The notes under the pieces were generated by a model. It was not told the origin of the DNA, ran no database searches, and saw only the letters and a program-made list of their open reading frames with translations. Shown one piece after another: positions 7,969 to 17,497 of a stretch of DNA of 64,000 nucleotides. Each line of letters begins with the position of its first letter. The stretch's first letter is position 1. Made by a program: the position numbers and the translations under genes. The stretch is from positions 1-64,000 of the forward strand of contig NZ_PNFA01000009.1 in the NCBI RefSeq assembly GCF_002970975.1, given 5' to 3'. The DNA is from Microbacterium halophytorum (GTDB lineage: Bacteria > Actinomycetota > Actinomycetes > Actinomycetales > Microbacteriaceae).

Positions 7969-10938
7969 TCAGCGGCAGGATGCCGCCGGATATCCGGCGG
8001 CGGCCGTCGCCGCACCGACCGTCGCGGTCGCCTCACCCGCCGCGACCTCGGGCAGCCGCGTCGAGAACGCTGCCGTCCGGCTCGCGCCGGGCGCGACGCG
8101 CACGCTCTCGCGCTCGCCGAACTCGGTCGCGATCGAGGCCGAGACGGCCTCGTCGCCGGTGTTCGACACCGTCACGGCGAGCACGACGCTGCCGGCGACG
8201 CAGCGCGTCGCGGCCGTCGCCTCGACGGGGGCTCCCCCGAGGTCGACAGCCGCCGACTCGGAGGCGGCGACGAGGCCGTCCCTGTACCCGTCGTAGCGGG
8301 CGGTCACCGAGGCGACGCCCTCCGGGACCTCGACGCTCGCCGCGCCCGCCGAGAGCGCGACCTGCTCGCTCCATCCGGAACCGGAGAACGTCACGGTGCC
8401 CGCGACCTCGCCGCCGTCGGTCGCAGACACGGCGGCCTCGAGCGTGCGCCCATCCGCCGACAGCGCGGTCTCGGAAGCGACCGCCTCGATGTCGCTCCAC
8501 GAGTGCATGGCGTCGAGCACCTGCTGCGGGGCGCTGACGAACGAGCCGTGGCGGGGGCTCGCGGGCAGCCCGTCGGTGCGCGGCGTCCAGCCCTCGCGCT
8601 GCGAGAGTCGGTCGCCCTGCGAGCTCGAAGCGATCGCCTCGCCGCTCGTCACGAACGCCCGGTAGCCGCCGGCGCTGTAGTTGTCGACGAGGAACACGTA
8701 TCCGTCACCCGCCGAGGCGTTGTTCGGGTCGCCCTCGTTGAGCTCCGCGATCTGCGGGCCCTCGCCGTGGTGACCCGTGACGGAGTTCGTCATGGCGGTG
8801 TCGACGAGCTGCCACGTCTGCTCGGGGTCGGCGTTCCAATCGCTCGCCGCCGTCGGCGCCGTGAGCACCTTCGAGCGCTCGAGGAAGATGTCCTTGCCGC
8901 GCTCGAGGCCGTCGGCGGCGCCGCCGTCCTCGTTCTTCGTGAAGCGGTAGTAGTAGTCGCCGATCTTCTGCACCGTCGAGTCGATGCGCGCGAATCCCGT
9001 GTCCTGCCACGTCGCCGGCGGCGACGAGAAGGTGCGGAAATCACGCGTGACGACGGCGAACATCTTCGCGTACATGTCGCCCGTCGTGTGCTCGACGTCG
9101 TCGTAGAGGCGCGAGGCGAAGAACACCACGTACGACTGCAGCTCGTCGTCCCAGTACGCCTCGGGCGCCCAGGTCATCCCGGCCTCGGGCTGGTTGACCG
9201 TGATCCCGCCGTTGCCGTCGCCGTTCGTGCGCTCCCAGTGGACCATGTCGGTCGACTCCCAGAAGTTGATCTTCAGGCTGCCGGCGCTCTGCGCATCGCC
9301 CCAGCTCGTGCCGCACCCGATGCAGAGGTCGGTCGCGATCATGTAGTACTTGCCGCCGTCGTGCGAGCGCAGGATGTAGGGGTCGCGATGCCCCGTCGTG
9401 TCCTCCGCGTTGTCGACGACGGGCTGACCGCCGTTCACCTCCTCGAACGTGAAGAAGTCGTTCTCCGTCGTCGCCGCGCTGTAGATGCGCTCGTCGCCGT
9501 CCGACTTGAAGTAGGCCGCGGCGTAGCCCGCGTCGGGTGCCGTGCGCGCCCGCTCCGCCACGGTCACGACGAACTCGCGCGTCTCGGTCCGGCCGCCGAG
9601 CGACGCCGTCGCCGTCAACGTCACCTCGACGTCGCCCTCACCGTACGCGGGCCTGGTGACGATGCCGCCGCCCGCGTACGGGTCGGCCATGCCGACCTCC
9701 GGCACCGCGTAGGCGGCGTCGGTGCCCGTGACGACATCCGGGTCGGACGAGGCCCACGTGATGGAGGCGCCCTCCTCGGGGCCCTCGACGACGAGCGGGA
9801 GGTTCTCCGTCGTAACAGGAGACAGGTCGATGGCCTCGAGATCCGCTGAGACCGACGGTGCGAGCACCGTCACCTCGAACGCGAGCTCGGCACCGGACGC
9901 GGTCACGGCCGTGAGCGTGACCACCGTGTCCTCCGCGATCTCGCGCGAGACCGTGCCGTCGAGCGCGACGACCGCCTCGTCGGACGACGACCAGGCCAGC
10001 GCGACCCCGTTCAGCTCGCCCGGGAGCGACAGCGGCTCGGTCACGCGGTCGAGCGCGGGGTTGGCCCCGAGCATGGCGCGCTCGATGTCGAAGCTCAGCA
10101 GGCCCTCGTCGGACGCCTGCTTCTGCTCGGCCGTCGGCTGCGACGCACGCAGCTGCTCGGCCGTGAGCGCCTCGTCCCAGAACTTGACGTCGGTGACGTC
10201 GGCCTCGAGCAGCTGGTCGGGCGCGTAGAGCGAGCGGCCGAGGTAGCCGAGCACGTCGCCGGACGGTACGATGTCGCTCATCGCGTAGGGGTGCGTCCCT
10301 GTCGAGATCTGCTCGCCGTCGACGTAGACCGTGAGCGCATCGCCGGAGCCGACCATCGTGATGGTGGCGAAGCCCGAGCCGATGCCGCCCCCGGCGGGCA
10401 GGCGGACCTCGCCGTTGCCGTCGCCCGTCTTGACCCGGATGCCCGAGAGCACCTGGGACGCGTAGCCGGACTGGGCGCTGCGCGGGTTGACGAAGACGTG
10501 GTCGCCGAGCTCGGTCGAGTTCCAGGCCCCGACGCCGTCGCCGATGACCCAGCCGAACTGGTTGCGATCGAGCTCGGTCGCCACCGTGTACTCGACCGTG
10601 AAGTCGTTGTCGGCTCCGGTCACGAGCCCCTGCGGCAGAGCCGCGTACGCGTCGCCCGCGAAGCGGAGGACGTCGTCGCCCGCCGCGGAGACGAAGCTCG
10701 TGTCGGTGGTGCCCGTCAGAACCGCGTCGCGCCCGTTGCCGGACACGTCGATGAGGGTCTCGCCCGAGTGCGACATGTCATAGTGCGCCGTCGGTGCGGG
10801 AACGTCGACGGCATGCGCCGCCGCGGCGCCGAATGCGCCGAGCGGTACGGCCAGCGCGCACGACAGCAGCGCGGCCACGCCGCGCCGGCGGCGCCGGATG
10901 GTCGGCGCCGCATCGGCGCCGGGTGAGCGGGTGGTCAT
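7969..10938 (-). CDS. Secreted LamG-GH43 glycoside hydrolase with C-terminal Cys module
   Basis: A 989-residue exported enzyme predicted to cut arabinose- or xylose-containing polymers. In order: Arg-rich signal peptide cut near AHA-43; LamG/concanavalin-like domain (about 45-265); two degenerate bacterial Ig-like domains (about 270-450); GH43 five-blade propeller (about 470-810); Ig-like segment (about 815-905); and the two-cysteine C-terminal module (about 908-989, RCVAG... ending SCR). Candidate catalytic residues in the GH43 part are Asp519 in HRDPYI and Glu726 in GEGPQI, with a WAPE motif at Glu593. The ATG at 10938 was chosen because it begins the signal peptide; the frame is open about 200 codons further, into the end of the upstream gene. 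Third GH43 gene of the minus-strand run, followed by a composite hairpin. Exact substrate unknown. Confidence 0.85.
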   Translation of the reverse strand: MTTRSPGADAAPTIRRRRRGVAALLSCALAVPLGAFGAAAAHAVDVPAPTAHYDMSHSGETLIDVSGNGRDAVLTGTTDTSFVSAAGDDVLRFAGDAYAALPQGLVTGADNDFTVEYTVATELDRNQFGWVIGDGVGAWNSTELGDHVFVNPRSAQSGYASQVLSGIRVKTGDGNGEVRLPAGGGIGSGFATITMVGSGDALTVYVDGEQISTGTHPYAMSDIVPSGDVLGYLGRSLYAPDQLLEADVTDVKFWDEALTAEQLRASQPTAEQKQASDEGLLSFDIERAMLGANPALDRVTEPLSLPGELNGVALAWSSSDEAVVALDGTVSREIAEDTVVTLTAVTASGAELAFEVTVLAPSVSADLEAIDLSPVTTENLPLVVEGPEEGASITWASSDPDVVTGTDAAYAVPEVGMADPYAGGGIVTRPAYGEGDVEVTLTATASLGGRTETREFVVTVAERARTAPDAGYAAAYFKSDGDERIYSAATTENDFFTFEEVNGGQPVVDNAEDTTGHRDPYILRSHDGGKYYMIATDLCIGCGTSWGDAQSAGSLKINFWESTDMVHWERTNGDGNGGITVNQPEAGMTWAPEAYWDDELQSYVVFFASRLYDDVEHTTGDMYAKMFAVVTRDFRTFSSPPATWQDTGFARIDSTVQKIGDYYYRFTKNEDGGAADGLERGKDIFLERSKVLTAPTAASDWNADPEQTWQLVDTAMTNSVTGHHGEGPQIAELNEGDPNNASAGDGYVFLVDNYSAGGYRAFVTSGEAIASSSQGDRLSQREGWTPRTDGLPASPRHGSFVSAPQQVLDAMHSWSDIEAVASETALSADGRTLEAAVSATDGGEVAGTVTFSGSGWSEQVALSAGAASVEVPEGVASVTARYDGYRDGLVAASESAAVDLGGAPVEATAATRCVAGSVVLAVTVSNTGDEAVSASIATEFGERESVRVAPGASRTAAFSTRLPEVAAGEATATVGAATAAAGYPAASCR

Positions 10939-10967
10939 GGGGTGTGCTCCTCTGCGGAATGGTGGGA

Positions 10968-10995
10968 GGGGAGGGGCGCAGCGGCGCCCCTCCCC
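10968..10995 (-). terminator. Intercistronic hairpin
   Basis: A perfect 12-bp stem (10968-10979 with 10984-10995) with a 4-base loop lies in the 68-base gap between two GH43 genes. It is followed directly by the ribosome site of the next gene, so it is more likely an mRNA processing or attenuation element than a full stop. Confidence 0.55.
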
Positions 10996-11006
10996 CGGTG
11001 CGGGGA

Positions 11007-14000
11007 TCAGCCGCAGGACGACGCCGCATACGGCGCCGCGACAGTCTCGTCGCCGACGGTCACGACCGCCTCGCCCGCGGCGATCTCCGCCGCGCGCGTC
11101 GTGAACGACTTCGTGACGCTCGTGCCGGCGCCGACCCTGACCTCGGGCCGTTCGCCGAACTCGGTCGCAATCGTCGCTGTGGCGGCGTCGGCCCCGGCGT
11201 TCTCGACGGTTACGGCAAGGACGTTCCTGCCCGCGACGCAGCGGGTCGCCGCGTCGGCCGTGATCTCGGCGGCCTCGGTCACGTCGACCGTGACGGTCAC
11301 GGTCTCGTTCGCCACCTCCTCGTGCGATTCCATGTCCATGACCGGCATGCCCTCCGCGTCGAAGTGCACGCGGCGCACGAACATGTCGCGGCCGGTGAGG
11401 CCGTTGTGATCGGTGCGGGCGTGGAAGACGTAGATCAGGTTGCCGTCCTCGTCCTCCGACCACATGCCGTGCCCGGTGCCGAGCTGCCACTCGCCGTCGT
11501 AAATGCCCGACTTCTGCAGCGGGTAGTTCAGCTTCTGCCACGACGCGGGGTCGGTCAGGTCGCTGCCCGCGGCATCCGCCGTCGCGAGGCCCGTCGTGTA
11601 CGTGTCACCGACGCTCGACCCGGAGTAGATCATGAGCAGCTTGCCGCCGCGCGTATGCACGTTCGGGCCCTCGGCGCAGACGTTGTCCCACGCGTACTCC
11701 GGCTCGATGATCATCACGGGATCGGTCGTGATGCGCGTCGGATCGGTCGGGTCGACCTTCGCGATCCACGTCGCGCACACCTGCTGCCACGCGTAGTACG
11801 CCTGGCCGTCCGCGTCCGTGAAGAACGTCATGTCGAGCGAGATCCCGGAGACGGCGTTCAGGTCGCTGCCGTCCGCACGCGTGACGTGCTCGGGCGTCGA
11901 CCAGTTCTCGGGCACCATCGGGTCGAGGTCGTTGCCCTCCGCGTCCTGCGCGAGCTGCATGATCGATGCGCGGCCGGTCATGTAGTCGGGCGAGGCGTTG
12001 TAGCAGGGCATGAACAGGATCGACAGCCTGCCGTCGATCTCGTGCAGTTCGGGTGCCCAGAAGCACCCGGTCATCTCGCCGCCGTGCGCGTCGACGTCGC
12101 CGCGGTCGAGCAGGTGCACCTCTTCCGCGCCCGCCTCGTCCGAGAGGCCCGCCAGCGTGTCCGACGAACGGATCGGCAGGAACGCCGCACCGCGCTGATT
12201 GACGACATCCGAATTGGGGTCGTTCGTCGCGACCATCAGGTAGCGCGTCTCGCCGTTCGCGGTGTACTTGTACGCCGAGGGGTCGGCGCGCTCGTCGGCG
12301 AAGGGCGTCGGGTAGTCGGCGCGCTTGACCGTCGTGGTCGCCTCGTAGGTGCCCGGTGTGGTCGTGTCGACCCCCGAGAGGTCCCACTCGTTCAGCGGCA
12401 GCTCGCGCGTCGAGCCGTCGGAGTACTCGAGCTCGACCGTGCCAGGCAGGTCGCCCTGCGCCACGTCGGAGCCGGCGGCCACCGACACGTCGTCGAACGC
12501 GGTGTGGCCCGTGTTCACGACGCGGCCGAAGCGCTGCTCCAGCCCGTCGGCCGTGCTCTGCGGGATCGTGAGCTCGACGCCCGCGGCGAAGTCCTCGATG
12601 CCGGTGCCGGATGCCTCGGTCGTGCCGGTGGCGCGGCCGCTGGCCGACGTGCCCGTGGCGTCGCCGCCGACGGCGGCGACGATGTCGTCGAACGTCTGGT
12701 GGCGCTCGGCGCCCGAGTCAGTCGTCCACGAGACGCGATACACGTCGTCGGCCGTGTCGTAGACGGCGCTCGGCCGGTTCACGCCGCCCGCCTCGTCGAG
12801 CTCGAGCAGGCCGATCTCGTCGTAGCTGCGCAGGTCGCTCGAGGTGGCCACCAGGACCGAGTCGGTCTGCGTGCCGTCGGCGCCGCCGCCGCGTGCGATG
12901 CGGGTGCCGACGATGCCGTAGCCGCCGGGCATCGCGAAGACGGCGGGGTCCTTGAGGCTCCGGATGAGCGCCGAGCTCGGCCCCGCGGCCGGCAGCGGCG
13001 CCGAGGTCTTCGGGAAGAAGATGCCGTAGTTCTCGTTCAGCGGCGCCCACGCGTCGCCATCGGCGAGCGCGAGGTGCATGCTGTACGCGACGTCGGCGTT
13101 GTTCGCCTCCTGCTCGCTCGTGGGCGTGCGGTGGTAGGCGGCCAGGCGTGCGGCACCGGATGCCGGGAGCACCGAGACGTCGAAGGTCTTGGAGACCGCG
13201 ACATCCGGGGCGCTTTCGCGGGCGACCTCGACTGTGACGGTCGCGTCGGCGGTCTGGTCGCCGTCGAGGCGCAGCGCGTCGCCGTCGAGCGCGGCCCCCG
13301 TCGCCGAGACGGGTGTGACGACGACGCCATCCGGTGCCGCCGGCAGGCTCGCGCCGTCGGCGAGCACGGCGGGAACCGCGTAGCGCTCGGCCGCGAGCGC
13401 CGCGCGCTCCTCGGCCGTCGCGGTCGACGGCTGCACGACGACCTCGTAGTCGGCCGTCGCAGAGATGCCGCGGACGGTCGCGGTCGCGGTCAGGGCGACC
13501 GTCACCGGGTCGGCTCCCTGCTCGGGCTGCGTGACGCGGCCGTCCGCAGAGATCACCGACTCGTCGCTGCTCGTCCAGCGCACCTGGCCGTCGGCCGTCG
13601 GGAGCGCCAGATAGTCGCTCTCGACGGCGTCGGGGAGCGCCCCGATGTCGTCGAGCAGGCCCTGAGCGTGCGCGAGGATCTCGTCGTGGTTCAGCTCGGC
13701 GTCGGCCGCGCTCTCCGTGGCGATCTCCTCGGCCGTCAGCGCGCGGTCGTACACGCGGAACGCCGAGACCTCGCCCGCGAACAGCGGGTCGGGCCAGGGC
13801 GAGCGACCGATCGTGTTGAACGACTGGTCGGTGATCGATGCGGGCGTCAGCGACGTGCTCGTCTGCCCGGTGAGCTCGCCGTCGACGTAGAACGACAGGG
13901 TGCCCGCCGCGCCGTCGAGGCTCGCCGTGACCGAGTGCCAGCGGTCGGCCTCGAGGTTCTTGCTCGACGGCGCGTTCGACTCGGCGCCGCTGGAGCCGGT

Positions 14001-14474
14001 CGTGATCGCGGTGCGTGCGGCGTCTCTCGCAGAGGCGAAGAAGTAGTGGTCGGTGTCGTTCTCGGCGCCGATGTTCCAGAGGAAGTTGTAGACGCTCTTC
14101 ATCGACTCGTCGATCTTGACCTCGGTGGTGATCGTCGCCGAGTCCGCGCCCTGGAGCAGGTCGTTCGGCAGCCGCACCCAATTGCCGGTGCCGCCCTTCG
14201 CGCCGCCCGTCAGCTCGAGCGAGCTGCCCGTCCACTGCGCGTCGGCGGCGTTCTGCACGACGGCGGGTTCGCCGCCGGCGGCGTCTGCCACCTCGGCGCC
14301 CGTGGCCTGGGTGAACTCGTAGTCGACCACGGGCGCGCCGCCCTCGGCGGCCGTCGCCGTCTGCGACACGGGCAGCAGTAGTGCCGCCGTGACGGCGCAC
14401 GCGGCGCCCAGCGCGAGCGGGCGCCTTCGCCCGCCGCGCGGCGGAGCCGCACCGTTCGATGTTCGGATGTCCAT
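11007..14474 (-). CDS. Secreted LamG-GH43 hydrolase with an Ig-like insertion in the propeller
   Basis: A 1155-residue exported protein. In order: signal peptide (cut near residue 43); LamG domain (about 45-250); two Ig-like domains (about 255-440); first part of a GH43 propeller (about 445-580, LKDPAVF); a Big_4-like Ig domain with EYSDGSTRELPLNEWD (within about 585-720); the rest of the propeller (to about 1060, with CFWAPELHEI and CAEGPNVHTR); and the two-cysteine C-terminal module (last 85 residues, ending SSCG). The Ig-like domain therefore splits the catalytic propeller. The ATG at 14474 is preferred over the one two codons earlier because AGGAG then lies eight bases upstream. Gene order and hairpins suggest co-transcription with its GH43 neighbours. 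Arabinofuranosidase or arabinanase activity is likely; specificity is unknown. Confidence 0.83.
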   Translation of the reverse strand: MDIRTSNGAAPPRGGRRRPLALGAACAVTAALLLPVSQTATAAEGGAPVVDYEFTQATGAEVADAAGGEPAVVQNAADAQWTGSSLELTGGAKGGTGNWVRLPNDLLQGADSATITTEVKIDESMKSVYNFLWNIGAENDTDHYFFASARDAARTAITTGSSGAESNAPSSKNLEADRWHSVTASLDGAAGTLSFYVDGELTGQTSTSLTPASITDQSFNTIGRSPWPDPLFAGEVSAFRVYDRALTAEEIATESAADAELNHDEILAHAQGLLDDIGALPDAVESDYLALPTADGQVRWTSSDESVISADGRVTQPEQGADPVTVALTATATVRGISATADYEVVVQPSTATAEERAALAAERYAVPAVLADGASLPAAPDGVVVTPVSATGAALDGDALRLDGDQTADATVTVEVARESAPDVAVSKTFDVSVLPASGAARLAAYHRTPTSEQEANNADVAYSMHLALADGDAWAPLNENYGIFFPKTSAPLPAAGPSSALIRSLKDPAVFAMPGGYGIVGTRIARGGGADGTQTDSVLVATSSDLRSYDEIGLLELDEAGGVNRPSAVYDTADDVYRVSWTTDSGAERHQTFDDIVAAVGGDATGTSASGRATGTTEASGTGIEDFAAGVELTIPQSTADGLEQRFGRVVNTGHTAFDDVSVAAGSDVAQGDLPGTVELEYSDGSTRELPLNEWDLSGVDTTTPGTYEATTTVKRADYPTPFADERADPSAYKYTANGETRYLMVATNDPNSDVVNQRGAAFLPIRSSDTLAGLSDEAGAEEVHLLDRGDVDAHGGEMTGCFWAPELHEIDGRLSILFMPCYNASPDYMTGRASIMQLAQDAEGNDLDPMVPENWSTPEHVTRADGSDLNAVSGISLDMTFFTDADGQAYYAWQQVCATWIAKVDPTDPTRITTDPVMIIEPEYAWDNVCAEGPNVHTRGGKLLMIYSGSSVGDTYTTGLATADAAGSDLTDPASWQKLNYPLQKSGIYDGEWQLGTGHGMWSEDEDGNLIYVFHARTDHNGLTGRDMFVRRVHFDAEGMPVMDMESHEEVANETVTVTVDVTEAAEITADAATRCVAGRNVLAVTVENAGADAATATIATEFGERPEVRVGAGTSVTKSFTTRAAEIAAGEAVVTVGDETVAAPYAASSCG

Positions 14475-14500
14475 ACGCATCTCTCCTGTCGTGGGGTGGG

Positions 14501-14531
14501 CGGGGCGGCGCACGCGACGTGCGCCGCCCCG
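14501..14531 (-). terminator. Intercistronic hairpin
   Basis: A 13-bp perfect stem (14501-14513 with 14519-14531) with a 5-base loop in the 65-base gap between two GH43 genes. It sits in the same place relative to stop and start as the hairpin at 10968-10995. Confidence 0.55.
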
Positions 14532-14539
14532 GAGGGGGA

Positions 14540-17422
14540 TCAGCCGCAATCGGCTGCGGGATAGACGGCGGTGACGGCGTTCCCGTCGACCGTGACGGCG
14601 ATCTCGCCGGCGGGGATGTCGGCGGCGCGCGTCGAGAAGCTCACGCTGCGGTCACCGCCCGAGGGGATCGTCACGCCGGTGCGCTCGCCGTACTCCGTCG
14701 ACACATCCGCGGAGACGCGGGCGTCGCCCGTGTTGGTCACGGTCGCGACCAGCACGTTCTTCCCCGCGACGCAGCGCGTCGCCGTGTCGACCTCGACGGC
14801 GGGCGCCTCGGTCACCGTGACGCTCGCCTCGACGGGCCGACGCGAGTCGTCCTGCGCGACGCCGGCGACCGTGAAGGTCCCTGCCTCGGCGTACGCCGAC
14901 GCGGGCACCTCGTCCCAGACGACGCTCGCGTCCTCCTCGGCGCCGGAGGCCTTCTTCAGGCTCACCGTCTCCGGCAGGGCCGGAGCGGTGCCGGCCGGCG
15001 TCTCGACCGCGACATCTGCGACCTCCGCGACCGCGACATCCGGGGCGTAGGCGGCGAGCACGGTCTCGTACTGCTCGCGTGTGACCGGGACGATCGTGCC
15101 GTGTCGCGGCATGCCGCCGTCCGTGTTCTGCGGGAACTGCGGCTCGGGCATCTCGTCGCCGATGACCTGCCAGGCCGACGCGTCCGTGATGTCGCCCGTC
15201 GCCATCGGCACGTAGTGGTTCGGGCCGCCGTGGTAGTTCGGCTGGTCGGCGAACAGGTAGTACTCGTACCCGTTCACGTCGCCTTCGTTGGCGGGGAACA
15301 GCGACGGCCCCTCGCCCTCGGCCCACGTGCCGCCGTAGCCGTTCGGCTGGCCGGCGCCGAGGTGCACGCCCTGCTCGACCCACTCATCGGCAGCGCCCGT
15401 CGTCGCGGGGTAGCTGCCCTCGACCGTGGCGAGGAGATCCGACGAGACCTCCTGGCGCAGAGACATGTCCTTCTCGTCCTTGTAGACGCGGTAGTAGTCA
15501 CCCTCGTGCTGCGTGACGCTGACGTCGATCGAGCCCGCGCCCGCCTGGCCGCGGCGGTCGACGTCGATCCAGACCTGCGGCTCCGAGAACGTGACGAAGT
15601 CGTCTGTCGTGACGTACATCATCCGGTTGTAGTTCGGCGTCGTGCGGTCGGCCGGGTCGGTCGTCTCGTAGAGGTTCGACGCCCAGTAGACGACATAGGT
15701 CTCGCGCTCGGCGTCCCAGAACGCCTCCGGGGCCCAGGTGTTGCCGGCGTAGGGGGTGTTCACCTCGACGTGGCGCTGATCCGACCAGGTGACGAGGTCG
15801 CTCGACTCCCAGATCTCGATGCCGAGCGAACCGTGCGTCTGCGCGCCCGTGAAGCCGCCGGGGCGGCCGTCGATCTTCAGGTCGGTCGCGAGCATGTAGA
15901 AGGTGTCGCCGTCAGGCGAGCGCAGGATGAACGGGTCGCGCAGGCCCTCCTCGCCGAGCGTCGACTCGAAGAGCGGCTCGCCGCCGTTGAGCGTGTTCCA
16001 GTCGAGCGCGTCGTTGCCCTTCGAGGCGGCGAGGCTGATCTTCTCGCCGCCGACGCCCTCGCCCGTGAAGAAGGCCCAGACGTACGCCTCGTCGTCGCCC
16101 CGGTCGGCGGGCATCGGCTGGATCGCGACGGTGAACTGCCGCGCATCGGCCGCCGTGCCGGATGACACGGTCGCCTCGAGCACGATCTCGACCGCTCCCT
16201 CGCCCGCCGCGGGGCGCGTTACGTCGACCGTGACGCTCGTGTCGTTCACACCGTCCGAGATCGTGGCGGTGCCAGCGCCGGACGCGACCCGCCAGGCGAT
16301 GTCGGAACCGAACTCGCCGGATGTCGGGAGCGAGAAGCTGCCGCGCATGGCATCGGCGTTCGCGATCCCGATCGCGTCAGCGTCGCGCGCCACCCTCAGC
16401 TCGTCCGTGACCTCCGGGACGGTGACCGTGACGGCGGCCGTCACGCTCGGGTCGCCGTCCGCGGCGGCCGTGATCGTCGTCGTGCCCGGCGCGACCGCCG
16501 TCACGGCACCGCCCGTGACGGTCGCGACCGCCTCATCGGCGCTCGACCACGAGACGGTGCCCTCGGCGCCCTCCGGGGCGACGGTCGCGGAAAGCTGCGT
16601 CGTCTCATCCGGCCACAGCTCGACGGCGCCGTCGGCGACGGCGTCGCCCGTGATCGCCACGGACTCCGGCGCCGGCAGACCCAGCTGCGCTGACGTGAGC
16701 GCGGCGTCGTAGATCGTGACGTTGTCGAGGAGCCCCGCGAAGTACTCGCCGCCGCCCCAGTTCGCCTTGCCGAGCTGCAGGATGCCGCCGTCGCCGAGGA
16801 TCTCGGTGAGCGCGGGGCCGTTGCTGTTCGCGTCGACGAGCTGCCGGTCGACGTAGAGCTTCGCGGTGTCTCCGTCGAGCACGAGGTCGACGTGGCGCCA
16901 GCCGTCCTGCAGGCCCGACGCCGCGAGGTTGCCCGTGGTGTCGCGCCCGCCCGTGTTGTCGTAGCGCTCGAACGTGATGCCCGTCGACCTGTCGAGGAAG
17001 CCGATGTAGTGCTCCTCGCCACCGGTCGGCGGGTCGGCCGTCTCCGCCGCGAACAGCGTCCATCCGGTGTTCCCGGACGCGGCGGGGCGCGAGTCGTACG
17101 AGATCGTCACCTGGTCGCGACCGGCGAGGAGCGCCCCGCCATCGGTGCCCGTCACGTCGAGCCAGAACGCGCTGCCGAGCTGGGCGGCGGTGCCGTGACC
17201 CTCCTGGCTCGGGGCGAGCGCGGCGGTGCCGTGCACCTCGGCCGTCGCCTCGCCGGAGACGAAGGCGCCGCCCGTCGGCTCCTCGTCGAACGTGAACTGC
17301 GCGATCGGCTCGGGCGGCGCCTCGGCCGCGCCCGCGGAGAGCGGAACCGCCATCGCGGCAACGGTCGCGGCGCTGGCGAGCGCGCCGGCGGCCGTGATGA
17401 TCCTGCGTCTTCTGCTGTGCAT
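14540..17422 (-). CDS. Secreted LamG-GH43 glycoside hydrolase with C-terminal Cys module
   Basis: A 960-residue exported enzyme. In order: signal peptide (about 1-32); LamG domain (about 35-245); Big_2-like Ig domain (about 252-330, SWSSADEAVATV); degenerate Ig domain (about 335-435); GH43 propeller (about 438-790); Big_4 domain (about 795-870); and the two-cysteine C-terminal module (about 875-960, RCVAGKN... ending ADCG). Candidate catalytic residues are Asp496 in LRDPFI and Glu704 in GEGPSLF, with a WAPEAFW motif between. GAGGA lies eight bases before the ATG. It is probably the first of the three tandem GH43 genes transcribed after the surface-protein pair. Its architecture is close to the 7969-10938 protein, so the two probably arose by duplication. 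Confidence 0.85.
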   Translation of the reverse strand: MHSRRRRIITAAGALASAATVAAMAVPLSAGAAEAPPEPIAQFTFDEEPTGGAFVSGEATAEVHGTAALAPSQEGHGTAAQLGSAFWLDVTGTDGGALLAGRDQVTISYDSRPAASGNTGWTLFAAETADPPTGGEEHYIGFLDRSTGITFERYDNTGGRDTTGNLAASGLQDGWRHVDLVLDGDTAKLYVDRQLVDANSNGPALTEILGDGGILQLGKANWGGGEYFAGLLDNVTIYDAALTSAQLGLPAPESVAITGDAVADGAVELWPDETTQLSATVAPEGAEGTVSWSSADEAVATVTGGAVTAVAPGTTTITAAADGDPSVTAAVTVTVPEVTDELRVARDADAIGIANADAMRGSFSLPTSGEFGSDIAWRVASGAGTATISDGVNDTSVTVDVTRPAAGEGAVEIVLEATVSSGTAADARQFTVAIQPMPADRGDDEAYVWAFFTGEGVGGEKISLAASKGNDALDWNTLNGGEPLFESTLGEEGLRDPFILRSPDGDTFYMLATDLKIDGRPGGFTGAQTHGSLGIEIWESSDLVTWSDQRHVEVNTPYAGNTWAPEAFWDAERETYVVYWASNLYETTDPADRTTPNYNRMMYVTTDDFVTFSEPQVWIDVDRRGQAGAGSIDVSVTQHEGDYYRVYKDEKDMSLRQEVSSDLLATVEGSYPATTGAADEWVEQGVHLGAGQPNGYGGTWAEGEGPSLFPANEGDVNGYEYYLFADQPNYHGGPNHYVPMATGDITDASAWQVIGDEMPEPQFPQNTDGGMPRHGTIVPVTREQYETVLAAYAPDVAVAEVADVAVETPAGTAPALPETVSLKKASGAEEDASVVWDEVPASAYAEAGTFTVAGVAQDDSRRPVEASVTVTEAPAVEVDTATRCVAGKNVLVATVTNTGDARVSADVSTEYGERTGVTIPSGGDRSVSFSTRAADIPAGEIAVTVDGNAVTAVYPAADCG

Positions 17423-17497
17423 GGTGTCTTCCTCGACTTCTCTTCTCGGGTGGGGGGCGCCCGCGGCGGCGGGCAGCGGCGGACGACGTCTCGCGGC

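Noticed and set aside
10794..14381. A plus-strand open frame of more than 1190 codons antisense to two GH43 genes
   Set aside because: It mirrors the codon bias of the minus-strand genes (GC-rich, few stops in the complementary frame). Its translation is Arg/Asp/Val-rich with no domain, and the opposite strand encodes clear enzymes.
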